From an uncultured Puniceicoccaceae bacterium (GTDB lineage Bacteria > Verrucomicrobiota > Verrucomicrobiia > Opitutales > Coraliomargaritaceae), in the NCBI GenBank assembly GCA_913044165.1, contig CAJWMY010000011.1, forward strand, positions 1 through 32,884: 32,884 bases of DNA, read 5' to 3'. The notes below the pieces were generated by a model. The model made no database searches and was not told where the DNA came from. It was given only the letters and a program-made list of their open reading frames with translations. Both the position numbers and the translations under genes were made by a program. Positions 1 to 9,046 of this stretch are shown in pieces. Numbering within the stretch: position 1 is the stretch's first letter; each line of letters starts with the position of its first letter.

Positions 1-17
1 TACAACTACATTTTTCA

Positions 18-539
18 TTAGAATTCGCTAGTATCCTTAAACAGACCCACTCTTAATCCATCTGCTGAATAAACGTGACGATCATCAACAAACATATTTC
101 CATCAGCAAAGCCAACAACAGCTCCTCTATTAACGACTCTCTTAATATCAATTTCATATCTGACAATTTTTGCTTTTGGGGTGACTTGGCCAAAAAACTT
201 TACTTTGTCAGCACCCAAAGCTCTTCCATATCCTGGTAACTCAAGCCAACAAAGATAAAATCCCAATAATTGCCACATCGCATCTAACCCTAAACAGCCT
301 GGCATTACTGGATCTGATTTAAAATGCACCTTAAAAAACCATAAACTTTCTTCAATATTAAGCTGCGCAATAATTTTGCCCTTAGAATATTTACCCGATG
401 TTTTATCAATTAGATCGATGGTATCAAACATCAGCATTTCATCAGCTGGTAGTCGACCATTATTCGGACCAAATAGATCCCCGTCACCACAAGCAATTAA
501 GTCTTTTTTTGTATAACTTGACGCAGGAATAAATGTCAT
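18..539 (-). CDS. fabA: 3-hydroxydecanoyl-ACP dehydratase/isomerase (FabA)
   Basis: Hot-dog-fold dehydratase of type II fatty-acid synthesis. In this family the enzyme dehydrates 3-hydroxydecanoyl-ACP and isomerises trans-2- to cis-3-decenoyl-ACP, the entry to unsaturated fatty acids. The 173 residues match the family length of about 172 and align end to end with E. coli FabA. Visible hallmarks are the catalytic His72 in a VHFKSDPVMPG context, Asp86 in GCLGLDAMWQ, the internal GRALG and KFFGQV stretches and the C-terminal VGLFKDTSEF. The ATG overlaps the TGA of the upstream citramalate synthase gene as ATGA, so the two are probably co-transcribed and translationally coupled. FabA normally works with FabB; the window holds only a FabF-type synthase, so a partner must lie elsewhere or FabF serves. 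FabA is best known from Proteobacteria. Identification is very secure. Confidence 0.96.
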   Translation of the reverse strand: MTFIPASSYTKKDLIACGDGDLFGPNNGRLPADEMLMFDTIDLIDKTSGKYSKGKIIAQLNIEESLWFFKVHFKSDPVMPGCLGLDAMWQLLGFYLCWLELPGYGRALGADKVKFFGQVTPKAKIVRYEIDIKRVVNRGAVVGFADGNMFVDDRHVYSADGLRVGLFKDTSEF

Positions 540-1804
540 TTTTTTCTTATTTTAGAGAATTTAAGTAAGTTTAACATCTCACTGTGACAAGGATGATCTT
601 TAAGATTCTTAAGATGATTCTGCCCATCTTTTAAATACTTATTCAATAACAATTTCAAAGAAGCATCTGCAGCTTCATAAGCGTAGCCTTTGTATTCCAT
701 TTCCTTAAGGCTTCCCAAAAAGTCTTTTAATTCAGGCGATTGAGGATCTAGATCTAAACCAATTTCCTTCGCCTTCATAATAATACTACTTCTACCTGAC
801 ATATCAGATACTAAAACACGAGTTTTATTCCCGACTAACTCTGGCTCAATATGCTCATAACTTCTCTTAACCTTTGCTGCTGCATCTGCATGGACGCCAC
901 CCTTATGGGCAAAAGAACTTATGCCCACAAAAGGGGCTTTAGAGTCAGATGATTGATTAGACATCTCGTCAACAAATAGCGAAAGAGCCCTAATATCTTT
1001 TAAGCTTTCTTGACATCTTAAGGAGCAATTCATTTTTAAAACTAAGTTAGGGATAATTGAGGTTAAGTTAGCATTACCATTTCTTTCCCCTATTCCATTA
1101 ATTGTTCCTTGGATTAATTTTGCCCCAGATTGGATTCCCGCCAATGATACTGCCACGCCCAAGCCTGAATCATTATGACAATGAACGCCAATTGATATAT
1201 TGATGAGCTCTGATTTAACTTCTGAAACAATAACTTTGACCTCTTCTACTAGCCTTCCTCCATTAGTATCACAAAGTGATAAATTAGAAGCACCACCTCT
1301 TTGGGCAGCTTTTAGAGTTTCAAGCGCATACTTAGGATCATCTATATAGCCATCAAAAAAATGCTCCGCATCATAAATTACTTTTTTCCCTTCTGATTTT
1401 AGAAAAGCCACTGAATCTTCAATCATCTTAAGATTTTCTTCCGGGGTCGTTCTTAAAATCTCCTTAACGTGTAAAAGCCATGATTTACCAAATATTGTAA
1501 CCACTTGAGTATTAGCTTCTAAAAGAAGTTTTAATTGAGGATCTTCAGCTGCGGTAAGACTAGCGCGTCGAGTTGAACCAAATGCAACAATTTTAGCGTG
1601 CTTAAGATCTAGCTGTTGGACTTCTTCAAAAAATGCCATATCTCTAGGGTTAGAGCCTGGCCAACCTCCTTCGATATAATCAACTCCAAACTGATCTAAT
1701 TTTTGTGCAATACGTAATTTTGCTGCAACGGTAAAGGATACGCCTTCACCTTGGGAACCATCCCGCAACGTTGTATCATAAATCTCAACAAAATTATTAG
1801 CCAT
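536..1804 (-). CDS. cimA: (R)-citramalate synthase, short form lacking the allosteric domain
   Basis: Condenses pyruvate with acetyl-CoA to citramalate, the threonine-independent route to isoleucine. The catalytic TIM barrel is complete: DTTLRDG with Arg14/Asp15 at the start of the barrel, YIEGGWPGSNP (residues 43-53, typical of the CimA branch rather than LeuA), the metal-binding HCHND at 208-212, and NGIGERNGNANL at about 236-247. The linker segment up to EYKGYAYEAADASLKLLL (about 370-387) is also present. The protein then ends after a short basic tail at residue 422, whereas usual CimA proteins run to about 520-530 residues with a C-terminal LeuA-type regulatory dimer domain. The stop overlaps the fabA start by 4 bp, so the missing domain is not simply out of frame downstream. 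Catalysis is probably intact and isoleucine feedback may be lost. leuB at 7932 would act later in the same pathway. Confidence 0.9.
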   Translation of the reverse strand: MANNFVEIYDTTLRDGSQGEGVSFTVAAKLRIAQKLDQFGVDYIEGGWPGSNPRDMAFFEEVQQLDLKHAKIVAFGSTRRASLTAAEDPQLKLLLEANTQVVTIFGKSWLLHVKEILRTTPEENLKMIEDSVAFLKSEGKKVIYDAEHFFDGYIDDPKYALETLKAAQRGGASNLSLCDTNGGRLVEEVKVIVSEVKSELINISIGVHCHNDSGLGVAVSLAGIQSGAKLIQGTINGIGERNGNANLTSIIPNLVLKMNCSLRCQESLKDIRALSLFVDEMSNQSSDSKAPFVGISSFAHKGGVHADAAAKVKRSYEHIEPELVGNKTRVLVSDMSGRSSIIMKAKEIGLDLDPQSPELKDFLGSLKEMEYKGYAYEAADASLKLLLNKYLKDGQNHLKNLKDHPCHSEMLNLLKFSKIRKK

Positions 1805-1809
1805 ATCAT

Positions 1810-1853
1810 TTAGAACTAAAATTCTAAGATAAACGATGCAATAAGAATATCAA
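1810..1853 (-). promoter_or_regulatory. Putative cimA-fabA promoter with an inverted repeat
   Basis: Read on the minus strand, TTGATA (plus 1848-1853) and TATCTT (plus 1826-1831) are 16 bp apart, giving a plausible sigma-70-like promoter about 22 bp before the cimA ATG. A perfect inverted repeat TTAGAA-N6-TTCTAA (1810-1827) begins at the end of the -10-like box and covers the expected start-site and leader area, which would suit an operator. Short AT-rich repeats arise easily by chance here, so this is tentative. Confidence 0.3.
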
Positions 1854-1863
1854 AAAAACACAA

Positions 1864-3306
1864 TCATTGTTTTAATATAACATTATTTCGTTTTAAATGC
1901 CGTGAAAAAGATCGCATTACTGCAAGATGTAAAACTGCTTGTGTGCATGAATAGATTCGCCAAGGCAACATTGGGGCATATCCATGGATAGCAGCAATCA
2001 AACAATTACTTTCAGGAAATAATCGAAATTCAAAACGCGCCTTGGGTTCAACTTGCTTCATCAGGAGCCCATCGGAAATGTAAAATGCACTCCTTTTTAG
2101 ATTTGAAATGCTATATGGAGTTGGAGTAAGTTCAAGAAGCAGCCAACGATTAAAAAAATAAAAGCAAATTTTACCACCATCAATATTTTTTGCAGCTATA
2201 ATACCAACAAATTTTCGACTTAGCCATTCACTATACTCTTGTGCAACTTGCTGAGAATTCCACCCAAGAGGCAGAGGCATTCTTTGAACAGATCTAACAC
2301 GACACTCTTGCTGTAATTCAACCATATCTTTTTTTTGAGTTTCACTCCGAGGATTAACCTTGGGCGAACCATCAGAATCAAGAGATAATTCCAGAGAACG
2401 ATCAAAATCAGTAAGACCAGCTTCTATCTCCCGGGAAAGATCATTGGGTTTTGCTCTTAAATCATGGATTAGGCTTTTTTGAAGAGGCTCCGCTAAAGCT
2501 AAGGGAACACCCCCAAGAAGCGATAGCCAATGTTTTGAAAAAAAGAAAAAATTATAAGGAATTGAAAATGAAATAAGAGAACGCCCCATTTTTTTAGCAA
2601 CACATCGTACTAATCCCATGTAACTCATTGCCTTATGACCACTTAGATCATAAGTCTTTCCTTTAAAATATTCTTTCTTTAAAGATAAACGAAACGCTCG
2701 ACAAATATCATTGATATCAATTGATTGAGTCATTGATTGGGTCCAAGATGGAAAAATCATAATTGGTAAGCGCCTAACAAGATTTATTAAAATAGAAAAA
2801 GAAGAACCTCCAGGTCCAAATATAATACCAGCTCTAAGTACTGTAACCTTAACATTGCGACTTCTCAAGACTGATTCTACCTCTAATCGACTCTTTAAAT
2901 GCGAAGACAACTGCTCCTTTGGTTCATCAGGCATAATGCCACTTAGATAAACCACATGTTCCAAACCCGCCTCTTCTGCTGCCCTAATAAAATTATCAGC
3001 TAGCAGCAAATCAAGATCTTTAAAATTTGCTTGTAATAGACGACTAGATGGTGCCATGGAATGGACTAAATAAATTCCGTAGCGACATCCTTTTAATGCT
3101 TTTGTCACTTGAGGCAACGAATATAAATCACATTTAACCCATTCAGTTGAATGTCTTTGACAATTATTATTTGCAACATTCGTACTTCTAGTTAAAGCGC
3201 GAAACCTAAATTCAGAACTTAACTTACGCCTCAAGTGAGTCCCAACAAAACCACTTCCTCCTGCAACAGCGATTATTGGCAATTTAGACGAACCTAACTC
3301 AAACAT
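1864..3306 (-). CDS. Atypical SDR/NmrA-like NAD(P)-binding protein with extra C-terminal domain
   Basis: The N-terminal 230 or so residues form an extended/atypical short-chain dehydrogenase fold: the dinucleotide-binding GGSGFVG at 16-22 after a hydrophobic beta strand, LVHSM, VVYLSGI, then VTVLRAGIIFGPGG, as in YbjT/NmrA-type proteins. The usual YxxxK pair is not evident, so it may bind NAD(P) without classical SDR catalysis. The last 170 or so residues (from about 305, after a charged linker) do not belong to the Rossmann fold and recall the DUF2867/START-like domains attached to YbjT-like proteins in Proteobacteria; I cannot confirm that by eye. The substrate is unknown. It lies upstream of cimA with a 59 bp gap and diverges from the EF-G gene. 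Confidence 0.75.
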   Translation of the reverse strand: MFELGSSKLPIIAVAGGSGFVGTHLRRKLSSEFRFRALTRSTNVANNNCQRHSTEWVKCDLYSLPQVTKALKGCRYGIYLVHSMAPSSRLLQANFKDLDLLLADNFIRAAEEAGLEHVVYLSGIMPDEPKEQLSSHLKSRLEVESVLRSRNVKVTVLRAGIIFGPGGSSFSILINLVRRLPIMIFPSWTQSMTQSIDINDICRAFRLSLKKEYFKGKTYDLSGHKAMSYMGLVRCVAKKMGRSLISFSIPYNFFFFSKHWLSLLGGVPLALAEPLQKSLIHDLRAKPNDLSREIEAGLTDFDRSLELSLDSDGSPKVNPRSETQKKDMVELQQECRVRSVQRMPLPLGWNSQQVAQEYSEWLSRKFVGIIAAKNIDGGKICFYFFNRWLLLELTPTPYSISNLKRSAFYISDGLLMKQVEPKARFEFRLFPESNCLIAAIHGYAPMLPWRIYSCTQAVLHLAVMRSFSRHLKRNNVILKQ

Positions 3307-3494
3307 ATCTGCAAATTTAATTATAATCTAAGGCAATTGTAAATAACCTATAAATAATTTAAGCAGAATACAGACTTGCAGAAAAGCGCGCGATCAGATT
3401 AATTCCCGGGTTAACTTTTTATAAATAAAGTTGTATTTTTAAAAAAATTACACAAAACGAGCTATTAAACAAAGCTTTTAAATTTCCTATTATA
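3307..3494. promoter_or_regulatory. Divergent intergenic region between SDR gene and EF-G gene
   Basis: 188 bp with no ORF or RNA gene that I recognise; it must hold the promoters of both flanking genes. A perfect TATAAT on the minus strand (plus 3320-3325) lies 14 bp before the SDR ATG, but without a convincing -35 box. Towards the EF-G gene there is a locally GC-rich patch (3385-3411, with GCGCGC and CCCGGG) and then an AT-rich inverted repeat AACTTT-N8-AAAGTT (3413-3432). The TATAAT touching the EF-G start codon (3491-3496) is too close to serve as its promoter unless the mRNA comes from elsewhere. Confidence 0.35.
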
Positions 3495-5606
3495 ATGACA
3501 GACTTAAATAAATATAGAAATATCGGCATCTTCGCCCACGTAGATGCAGGTAAGACAACAACGACTGAACGTATTCTCAAATTAACTGGGAAAATACACA
3601 AACTTGGAGAGGTTCATGATGGTGCTGCAACTACTGACTTTATGGAACAAGAGCAGGAACGCGGAATTACAATTCAATCTGCTGCTACAACTTGCTTTTG
3701 GCCAGGGAGCAAAGAACAATTTGAACCTCACCGCTTTAATATAATAGACACTCCAGGGCACGTTGACTTTACAGTTGAAGTATATCGTTCTCTAAAAGTT
3801 CTTGATGGTGGTATCGGCGTATTTTGTGGATCTGGAGGAGTTGAACCCCAATCCGAGACGAATTGGCGCTATGCGAATGAATCTGAGGTCGCTCGTTTAA
3901 TATACGTTAATAAATTAGATCGTATCGGAGCTGATTTCTATAAAGTTGTTGAACAAGTTGAAAAAGTTTTAGGTGCCAATGCTTTAGTCATGGTTCTACC
4001 AATTGGCCAAGAAAGCGAGCTTCAAGGTGTAGTGGACTTGCTAACAAAAAAAGCCTGGATATGGGACGATTCAGGAAATCCAGAAAGTTACAAAATTACA
4101 GATGTTCCTTCGGATATGGCTGAAAAAGTAGAAGAATGGAGAGAGAAATTAATTGAATCAGCAGTAGAGCAAGATGATGAAGCAATGGAATCCTACCTTA
4201 ATGGTGATGAGCCAAGCCTAGAAGTAATAAAAAAATGTATCCGTAAAGGAACAAGAGAACTTTCCTTCTTCCCTACCTATTGTGGATCTTCTTTTAAAAA
4301 TAAAGGAGTACAATTAATTCTAGATGCCGTTGTTGATTATTTACCAGACCCTACAGAGGTTAAGCCTCAACCTGAAGTTGACCCTGAGGGTAATGAAACA
4401 GGAAATTTTGCAACAGTTGACCCAAGCCATCCATTAAGAGCTTTAGCATTTAAGATTATGGATGATAAATACGGCGCGCTTACATTCACTCGCGTTTATT
4501 CAGGTAAAATCGAAAAAGGAATGAGCGTGCTAAATACTTTCACTGGAAAAACTGAGAGAATCGGACGTATTATTGAAATGCATGCGGATGATAGAAGCGA
4601 AGTAGACTCTGCTCAAGCGGGGGATATTGTTGCACTATTAGGAATGAAGAGCGTCCAAACAGGGCATACTCTAAGTGACCCAAATAAACCGGCCACACTT
4701 GAGCCTATGGTTTTCCCCGATCCGGTAATCTCAATTGCGGTTAAGCCTAAGGATAAAGGGCAAGCTGAGAAATTAGGCACTGCTATTGGAAAAATGGTTG
4801 CTGAAGATCCCTCATTCCAAGTTGAGACTGATGAAGATTCAGGTGAAACTATCCTAAAGGGAATGGGAGAACTACACCTAGATATTAAAGTTGATATCCT
4901 TAAGAGAACCTATGGTGTAGAAGCTGAAATTGGTAAGCCTCAAGTTGCTTACCGAGAAACTATTACTACTATAGTGGACGATTCATATACGCACAAGAAA
5001 CAATCGGGTGGCTCTGGTCAGTTTGCTAAAGTTGAATATATCATTGAACCACTTGAATCTGGTTCAGGATTTGAATTTGAATCAAAAGTTGTAGGAGGTA
5101 ATGTACCTAGAGAATTTTGGCCTGCTGTTGAAAAAGGCTTCAAAAATTCTTGTGAGAAAGGTGTCCTTGCTGGATACCCAACAGTTGACATTAAGGTTAC
5201 CTTAAGTGACGGAGCATTTCATGCAGTTGACTCCTCAGCTGTTGCTTTTGAAATTGCTTCTCGTGCTGCATATCGCCAATCAATACCAAAAGGAAACCCA
5301 GATATTTTAGAACCTATCATGAAAATCGACGTTTTTTGTGGCGAAGAAAATATGGGAGATGTTATCGGAGACTTAAATCGACGTCGTGGTATGATTAAAA
5401 GCCAAGAGCCTGCATCTACAGGAATTCGAATCAAGGCAGACGCACCTTTGAGTGAGATGTTTGGCTATATTGGAAATCTAAGAACTATGACTTCCGGTCG
5501 TGGACAATTCTCAATGGAATTTTCACACTATGCAGCAACGCCAAAAGCAGTTGCAGAGACGGTTATAAAAGAGGCTCAAGCTAGAGAAGAAGCCAAGAAA
5601 AAATAA
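3495..5606 (+). CDS. fusA: Elongation factor G, second type (EF-G II)
   Basis: Ribosomal translocation GTPase of 703 residues, full length. The G1 loop AHVDAGKT is at 14-21, followed by the switch region with RGITIQSAA, then [12 protein letters not shown] (G3) and NKLD (G4), domain II, and the domain IV/V regions ending in [24 protein letters not shown]. The sequence follows the second EF-G type found next to canonical FusA in Vibrio and Pseudomonas ([18 protein letters not shown] and [18 protein letters not shown] are characteristic). It stands alone and is not in a str operon with rpsL/rpsG/tuf, which supports a second paralogue. Whether it translocates, recycles or serves stress translation cannot be told from sequence. 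It has no Shine-Dalgarno sequence and is followed by an intrinsic terminator. Confidence 0.93.
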   Translation: MTDLNKYRNIGIFAHVDAGKTTTTERILKLTGKIHKLGEVHDGAATTDFMEQEQERGITIQSAATTCFWPGSKEQFEPHRFNIIDTPGHVDFTVEVYRSLKVLDGGIGVFCGSGGVEPQSETNWRYANESEVARLIYVNKLDRIGADFYKVVEQVEKVLGANALVMVLPIGQESELQGVVDLLTKKAWIWDDSGNPESYKITDVPSDMAEKVEEWREKLIESAVEQDDEAMESYLNGDEPSLEVIKKCIRKGTRELSFFPTYCGSSFKNKGVQLILDAVVDYLPDPTEVKPQPEVDPEGNETGNFATVDPSHPLRALAFKIMDDKYGALTFTRVYSGKIEKGMSVLNTFTGKTERIGRIIEMHADDRSEVDSAQAGDIVALLGMKSVQTGHTLSDPNKPATLEPMVFPDPVISIAVKPKDKGQAEKLGTAIGKMVAEDPSFQVETDEDSGETILKGMGELHLDIKVDILKRTYGVEAEIGKPQVAYRETITTIVDDSYTHKKQSGGSGQFAKVEYIIEPLESGSGFEFESKVVGGNVPREFWPAVEKGFKNSCEKGVLAGYPTVDIKVTLSDGAFHAVDSSAVAFEIASRAAYRQSIPKGNPDILEPIMKIDVFCGEENMGDVIGDLNRRRGMIKSQEPASTGIRIKADAPLSEMFGYIGNLRTMTSGRGQFSMEFSHYAATPKAVAETVIKEAQAREEAKKK

Positions 5607-5641
5607 ATTTGGAAAAATATTTTATTAATAAAATTTTCAAG

Positions 5642-5674
5642 GCCCTTATGCAAATTTCAGCTAAGGGCTTTTTT
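5642..5674 (+). terminator. Intrinsic terminator after EF-G gene
   Basis: A 7 bp perfect stem, GCCCTTA (5642-5648) with TAAGGGC (5662-5668), encloses a 13 nt loop and is followed at once by six T residues (5669-5674), 36 bp after the EF-G stop. It is the only textbook rho-independent terminator I could find in the window, and it separates the EF-G unit from the sucCD-leuB-alaS run. Confidence 0.85.
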
Positions 5675-5788
5675 ATAATTAAATTTCAAGTTAAAAATTA
5701 ACAAAAAAGATTAAAATGTTTGCACTCTTAAGGGCTCTTTGGCATTCAAAAACACTTATCACAAAAAATATAAGATGCTTAATAACAA

Positions 5789-6985
5789 ATGAATATACAT
5801 GAATATCAAGCTAAAGCTTTGCTTAATGAGTATAATATACCTATACCAAAGGGCTTCCATGCTCAATGCGAATCTAGTATTGATCGAGCTATAGAACAAC
5901 TTGAATCCTCACAAAAAATTGTTGTAAAAGCACAAATCCATGCTGGAGGAAGAGGGAAAGGTACTTTTACCAATGGATTTAAGGGGGGCGTACAACTTTG
6001 CAAAACCTCGAATGAAGCTAAATCAATTGCTCTTAAAATGCTAGGCAATCACCTAGTTACAAAGCAAACGAGTGCACTAGGTAGAAAGGTTCAAACCATC
6101 TATTTTACAGAAGCTTGTTCAATTAACCATGAATATTATTTAGCCATATTACTAGACAGAGAGTCTGCAGGGGCAGTCATAATTGCGTCTACTGAGGGAG
6201 GAATGAATATAGAAGATGTAGCACGAAATTCTCCAGAAAAAATAGTTCGTGTCCGCGTCCCATTAGATTTAGGATTAAAGCCCCATCATTCTAGATTAAT
6301 AGCCTTTAATCTAGAGCTAAAGGGCCAACAAATCAAAGAGCTTCACCTAATTCTAAATGGTCTATATCGAATGTTTATTGAAAAAGATGCAGAATTAATT
6401 GAAATAAATCCACTAATTACGGATTCTGCTGGTAGCCTTTTTGCACTAGATGCAAAAGTAAGCGTTGATAGTAATGCCCTCTTTAAGCATCCTGAAATCA
6501 CTAAATTAAGGGATACTAATGAAGAGGACCCAAAAGAAGTAGAAGCTTCTGCTCATAATTTGAACTATATTGCTCTTGAAGGTAACATAGCTTGCATGGT
6601 CAACGGAGCAGGTCTAGCTATGGCAACGATGGACATCATTAAGTCCTACGGAGGTGAACCCGCAAACTTTCTAGATGTTGGCGGAGGCGCTAATGAAGAG
6701 CAAGTGACTGCTGCATTCAAAATCATCTTATCTGACCCAAATGTTAAAGGCATATTAGTTAATATATTTGGAGGTATAATGCAATGCGATATCATCGCTA
6801 AAGGCATTGTTTTAGCCGCAAAAAATGTCTCCTTATCAGTTCCATTGGTTGTTCGATTAGAAGGAACCAACGTTAAGGCTGGGAAGAAAATCTTAAATGA
6901 AAGCAGTCTTAAATTAATATCAGCAGATAGCCTCGCTGAAGCAGCTGATATAATTACCAAAACCGTGGCAGAATTATCCGGCTGA
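5789..6985 (+). CDS. sucC: Succinyl-CoA ligase (ADP/GDP-forming), beta subunit
   Basis: ATP-grasp subunit that binds nucleotide and, with SucD, interconverts succinyl-CoA and succinate with substrate-level phosphorylation in the TCA cycle. The N terminus [12 protein letters not shown] is diagnostic, followed by [16 protein letters not shown] (nucleotide-binding loop, about residues 46-61), ELIEINPL (metal site, about 203-210), and the C-terminal ligase domain with [22 protein letters not shown] and [10 protein letters not shown]. The 398 residues fit the family (about 388). It is the first gene of a plus-strand run, and sucD starts 14 bp after its stop. A TTGCACTCTTAAGG stretch at 5720-5733 resembles the element seen upstream of rsmJ and fabG. 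Confidence 0.96.
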   Translation: MNIHEYQAKALLNEYNIPIPKGFHAQCESSIDRAIEQLESSQKIVVKAQIHAGGRGKGTFTNGFKGGVQLCKTSNEAKSIALKMLGNHLVTKQTSALGRKVQTIYFTEACSINHEYYLAILLDRESAGAVIIASTEGGMNIEDVARNSPEKIVRVRVPLDLGLKPHHSRLIAFNLELKGQQIKELHLILNGLYRMFIEKDAELIEINPLITDSAGSLFALDAKVSVDSNALFKHPEITKLRDTNEEDPKEVEASAHNLNYIALEGNIACMVNGAGLAMATMDIIKSYGGEPANFLDVGGGANEEQVTAAFKIILSDPNVKGILVNIFGGIMQCDIIAKGIVLAAKNVSLSVPLVVRLEGTNVKAGKKILNESSLKLISADSLAEAADIITKTVAELSG

Positions 6986-6999
6986 ATTTATTATATACT

Positions 7000-7884
7000 A
7001 TGAGCATACTAGTAGACAAAAATACTCGACTTGTCGTTCAAGGCATAACCGGTAAAGCAGGAACGTTTCACACCCAACAGTGCATTAGCTATGGGACAAA
7101 TGTTGTTGCTGGGGTTACACCAGGTAAAGGTGGACTAAAATGGGAGAATTCGGTACCGATTTGCAATAGCGTAAGCGAAGCAGTTAAGCAAGAGGGTGCT
7201 AATACGACTGTTATTTATGTCCCTCCTCCCTTTGCCGCCGACTCCATCTTAGAAGCAATAGATGCGGGAATTGAATTAATTATATGCATTACCGAAGGCA
7301 TCCCTGTACAAGCGATGGCTGAAGTGCGGCATAAACTTAATCAAGGTAGTGTTAATGCTCGCTTAATAGGTCCTAATTGTCCGGGAATTATTACTCCTGG
7401 TCAATGTAAAATTGGAATCATGCCTGGCTATATTCACAAAGAAGGACGCGTTGGTGTAGTATCGCGTTCGGGAACACTCACCTATGAAGCTGTTTGGCAA
7501 CTAACACAAAAAGGTCTTGGCCAAAGCACATGTATAGGGATTGGAGGTGATCCGATTAATGGAACATCTCAAAAAGATGCGATAGCACTCTTTAACGATG
7601 ATCCAGAGACTGATGCCATTATTATGATTGGAGAAATCGGAGGGAACGCCGAAGAGGAAGCTTGTGAATTTATCAAAAAACATGTTAATAAACCAATTGC
7701 TGGATTTATAGCAGGTGCTTCGGCTCCAAAAGGAAGAACTATGGGACACGCTGGCGCCATAGTCTCGGAAAGCGGCTCCGGAACTGCAGAAGCTAAATTC
7801 AACGCAATGGAAGATGCTGGTATTACAATTGCAAAAAACCCATCAAAAATTGCCGACGCTCTGTTGAACTGCTATTCCGGATGA
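7000..7884 (+). CDS. sucD: Succinyl-CoA ligase, alpha subunit
   Basis: CoA-binding partner of SucC carrying the phosphorylated histidine. N-terminal CoA-binding Rossmann domain with [13 protein letters not shown] (about 13-25), TPGKGG and [10 protein letters not shown]; then [13 protein letters not shown] (122-134), [11 protein letters not shown] (153-163), and the active-site loop [19 protein letters not shown] with the phospho-His at residue 250. Its 294 residues are the normal length. The 14 bp spacing from sucC indicates one transcript and a 1:1 complex. There is no visible Shine-Dalgarno sequence before the ATG. Confidence 0.97.
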   Translation: MSILVDKNTRLVVQGITGKAGTFHTQQCISYGTNVVAGVTPGKGGLKWENSVPICNSVSEAVKQEGANTTVIYVPPPFAADSILEAIDAGIELIICITEGIPVQAMAEVRHKLNQGSVNARLIGPNCPGIITPGQCKIGIMPGYIHKEGRVGVVSRSGTLTYEAVWQLTQKGLGQSTCIGIGGDPINGTSQKDAIALFNDDPETDAIIMIGEIGGNAEEEACEFIKKHVNKPIAGFIAGASAPKGRTMGHAGAIVSESGSGTAEAKFNAMEDAGITIAKNPSKIADALLNCYSG

Positions 7885-7931
7885 GATAATAAATCACTAA
7901 CCACTAAACTTTAAAAAATTAAACTAAATTC

Positions 7932-9029
7932 ATGAAAACTCTAAATTTTGCAGTGCTTCCTGGTGATGGCATCGGGCCAGAAGTTATGAGAGTAGCATTA
8001 GAAATACTTGAGTCCCTTGGACAAAAGTATGGTTTTTCGATAGATTATAAAGAGGCTGATATTGGGGGAATTGCAATAGACAATCATGGAACTGCATTCC
8101 CAGAAATAACCCATAAAATATGCCAAGACTCAGATGCCATTCTCTTTGGATCGGTCGGTGGACCAAAATGGGAATCATTGCCACCGAAAGAACAACCGGA
8201 AAGAGCGGCATTATTACCCATTAGAAAAACCTTTTCACTCTATGCAAATATTCGTCCTGGTCTTTTATATTCAGAACTTTCAGAGGCATCCCCTCTTAAG
8301 AATGCACGGATTCCAAATGGAATCGACCTTGTTTGTATTCGAGAATTAACTGGTGGTATTTATTTTGGACAACCAAAATCAACTTTTGAGAAAGACGGCG
8401 AAGCCGTTGCCATTGATACGATGATTTACAAAGCAAGCGAAATTGAGCGAATCGCACAAGTTGCAATTGATACAGCTAAAGCACGACAACTTAAAGTTTG
8501 CTCAGTTGATAAGGCAAATGTTCTAGAGACCTCTGTTTTATGGAGAAAAGTAGTTACAGAATATTTCGCAAAGAATGCCCCTGAAATCGAGCTCAGCCAT
8601 ATGTATGTAGATAATGCGGCTATGCAACTTGCTAGAGATCCAAATCAATTTGATGTATTATTTACCGAAAACATGTTTGGCGATATATTATCTGATGAAA
8701 TGGGCGTAATTTGCGGTTCTCTAGGAATGCTAGCATCAGCTAGTTTGGGAGCTACTAAAAACTGCCTAAACCTTCCTTTTGGTCTTTATGAGCCCTCAGG
8801 TGGAACAGCCCCTGATATTGCAGGAAAAGGTACAGCTAACCCCTGCGCTCAAGTTTTATCCGCAGCAATGATGCTCCGTTATAGTTTCGGGGAAAATACT
8901 GCTGCAAAAGCTCTCGAAGATGCTGTTCGATTAGCTGTCACTTCCGGAAAGAGAACTGGTGATATTGCCTTTGGCAAAGAAGCGATCTCGACAAAAGCGA
9001 TGGGAACTGCAATTTTAAAGGCCTTGTAA
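7932..9029 (+). CDS. leuB: 3-isopropylmalate dehydrogenase
   Basis: NAD-dependent beta-decarboxylating dehydrogenase of leucine synthesis, which in citramalate pathways also oxidises 3-methylmalate towards 2-oxobutyrate for isoleucine. Visible features are AVLPGDGIGPEV near the N terminus, LFGSVGGPKW, the substrate-recognition stretch RELTGGIYFGQPK (about 137-149), DKANVLETS, YVDNAAMQL and the signature FTENMFGDILSDEMG (Mg/NAD site). At 365 residues it is full length. It starts 47 bp after sucD and ends 17 bp before alaS, probably within the same transcription unit. No leuA, leuC or leuD lies nearby, so the pathway is scattered; cimA in this window supplies the citramalate branch. Confidence 0.95.
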   Translation: MKTLNFAVLPGDGIGPEVMRVALEILESLGQKYGFSIDYKEADIGGIAIDNHGTAFPEITHKICQDSDAILFGSVGGPKWESLPPKEQPERAALLPIRKTFSLYANIRPGLLYSELSEASPLKNARIPNGIDLVCIRELTGGIYFGQPKSTFEKDGEAVAIDTMIYKASEIERIAQVAIDTAKARQLKVCSVDKANVLETSVLWRKVVTEYFAKNAPEIELSHMYVDNAAMQLARDPNQFDVLFTENMFGDILSDEMGVICGSLGMLASASLGATKNCLNLPFGLYEPSGGTAPDIAGKGTANPCAQVLSAAMMLRYSFGENTAAKALEDAVRLAVTSGKRTGDIAFGKEAISTKAMGTAILKAL

Positions 9030-9046
9030 ATTAAAATATTTTTCGT

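Noticed and set aside
3491-3496. TATAAT directly before the EF-G start as a promoter
   Set aside because: It overlaps the ATG, so transcription from it would begin inside the coding sequence.
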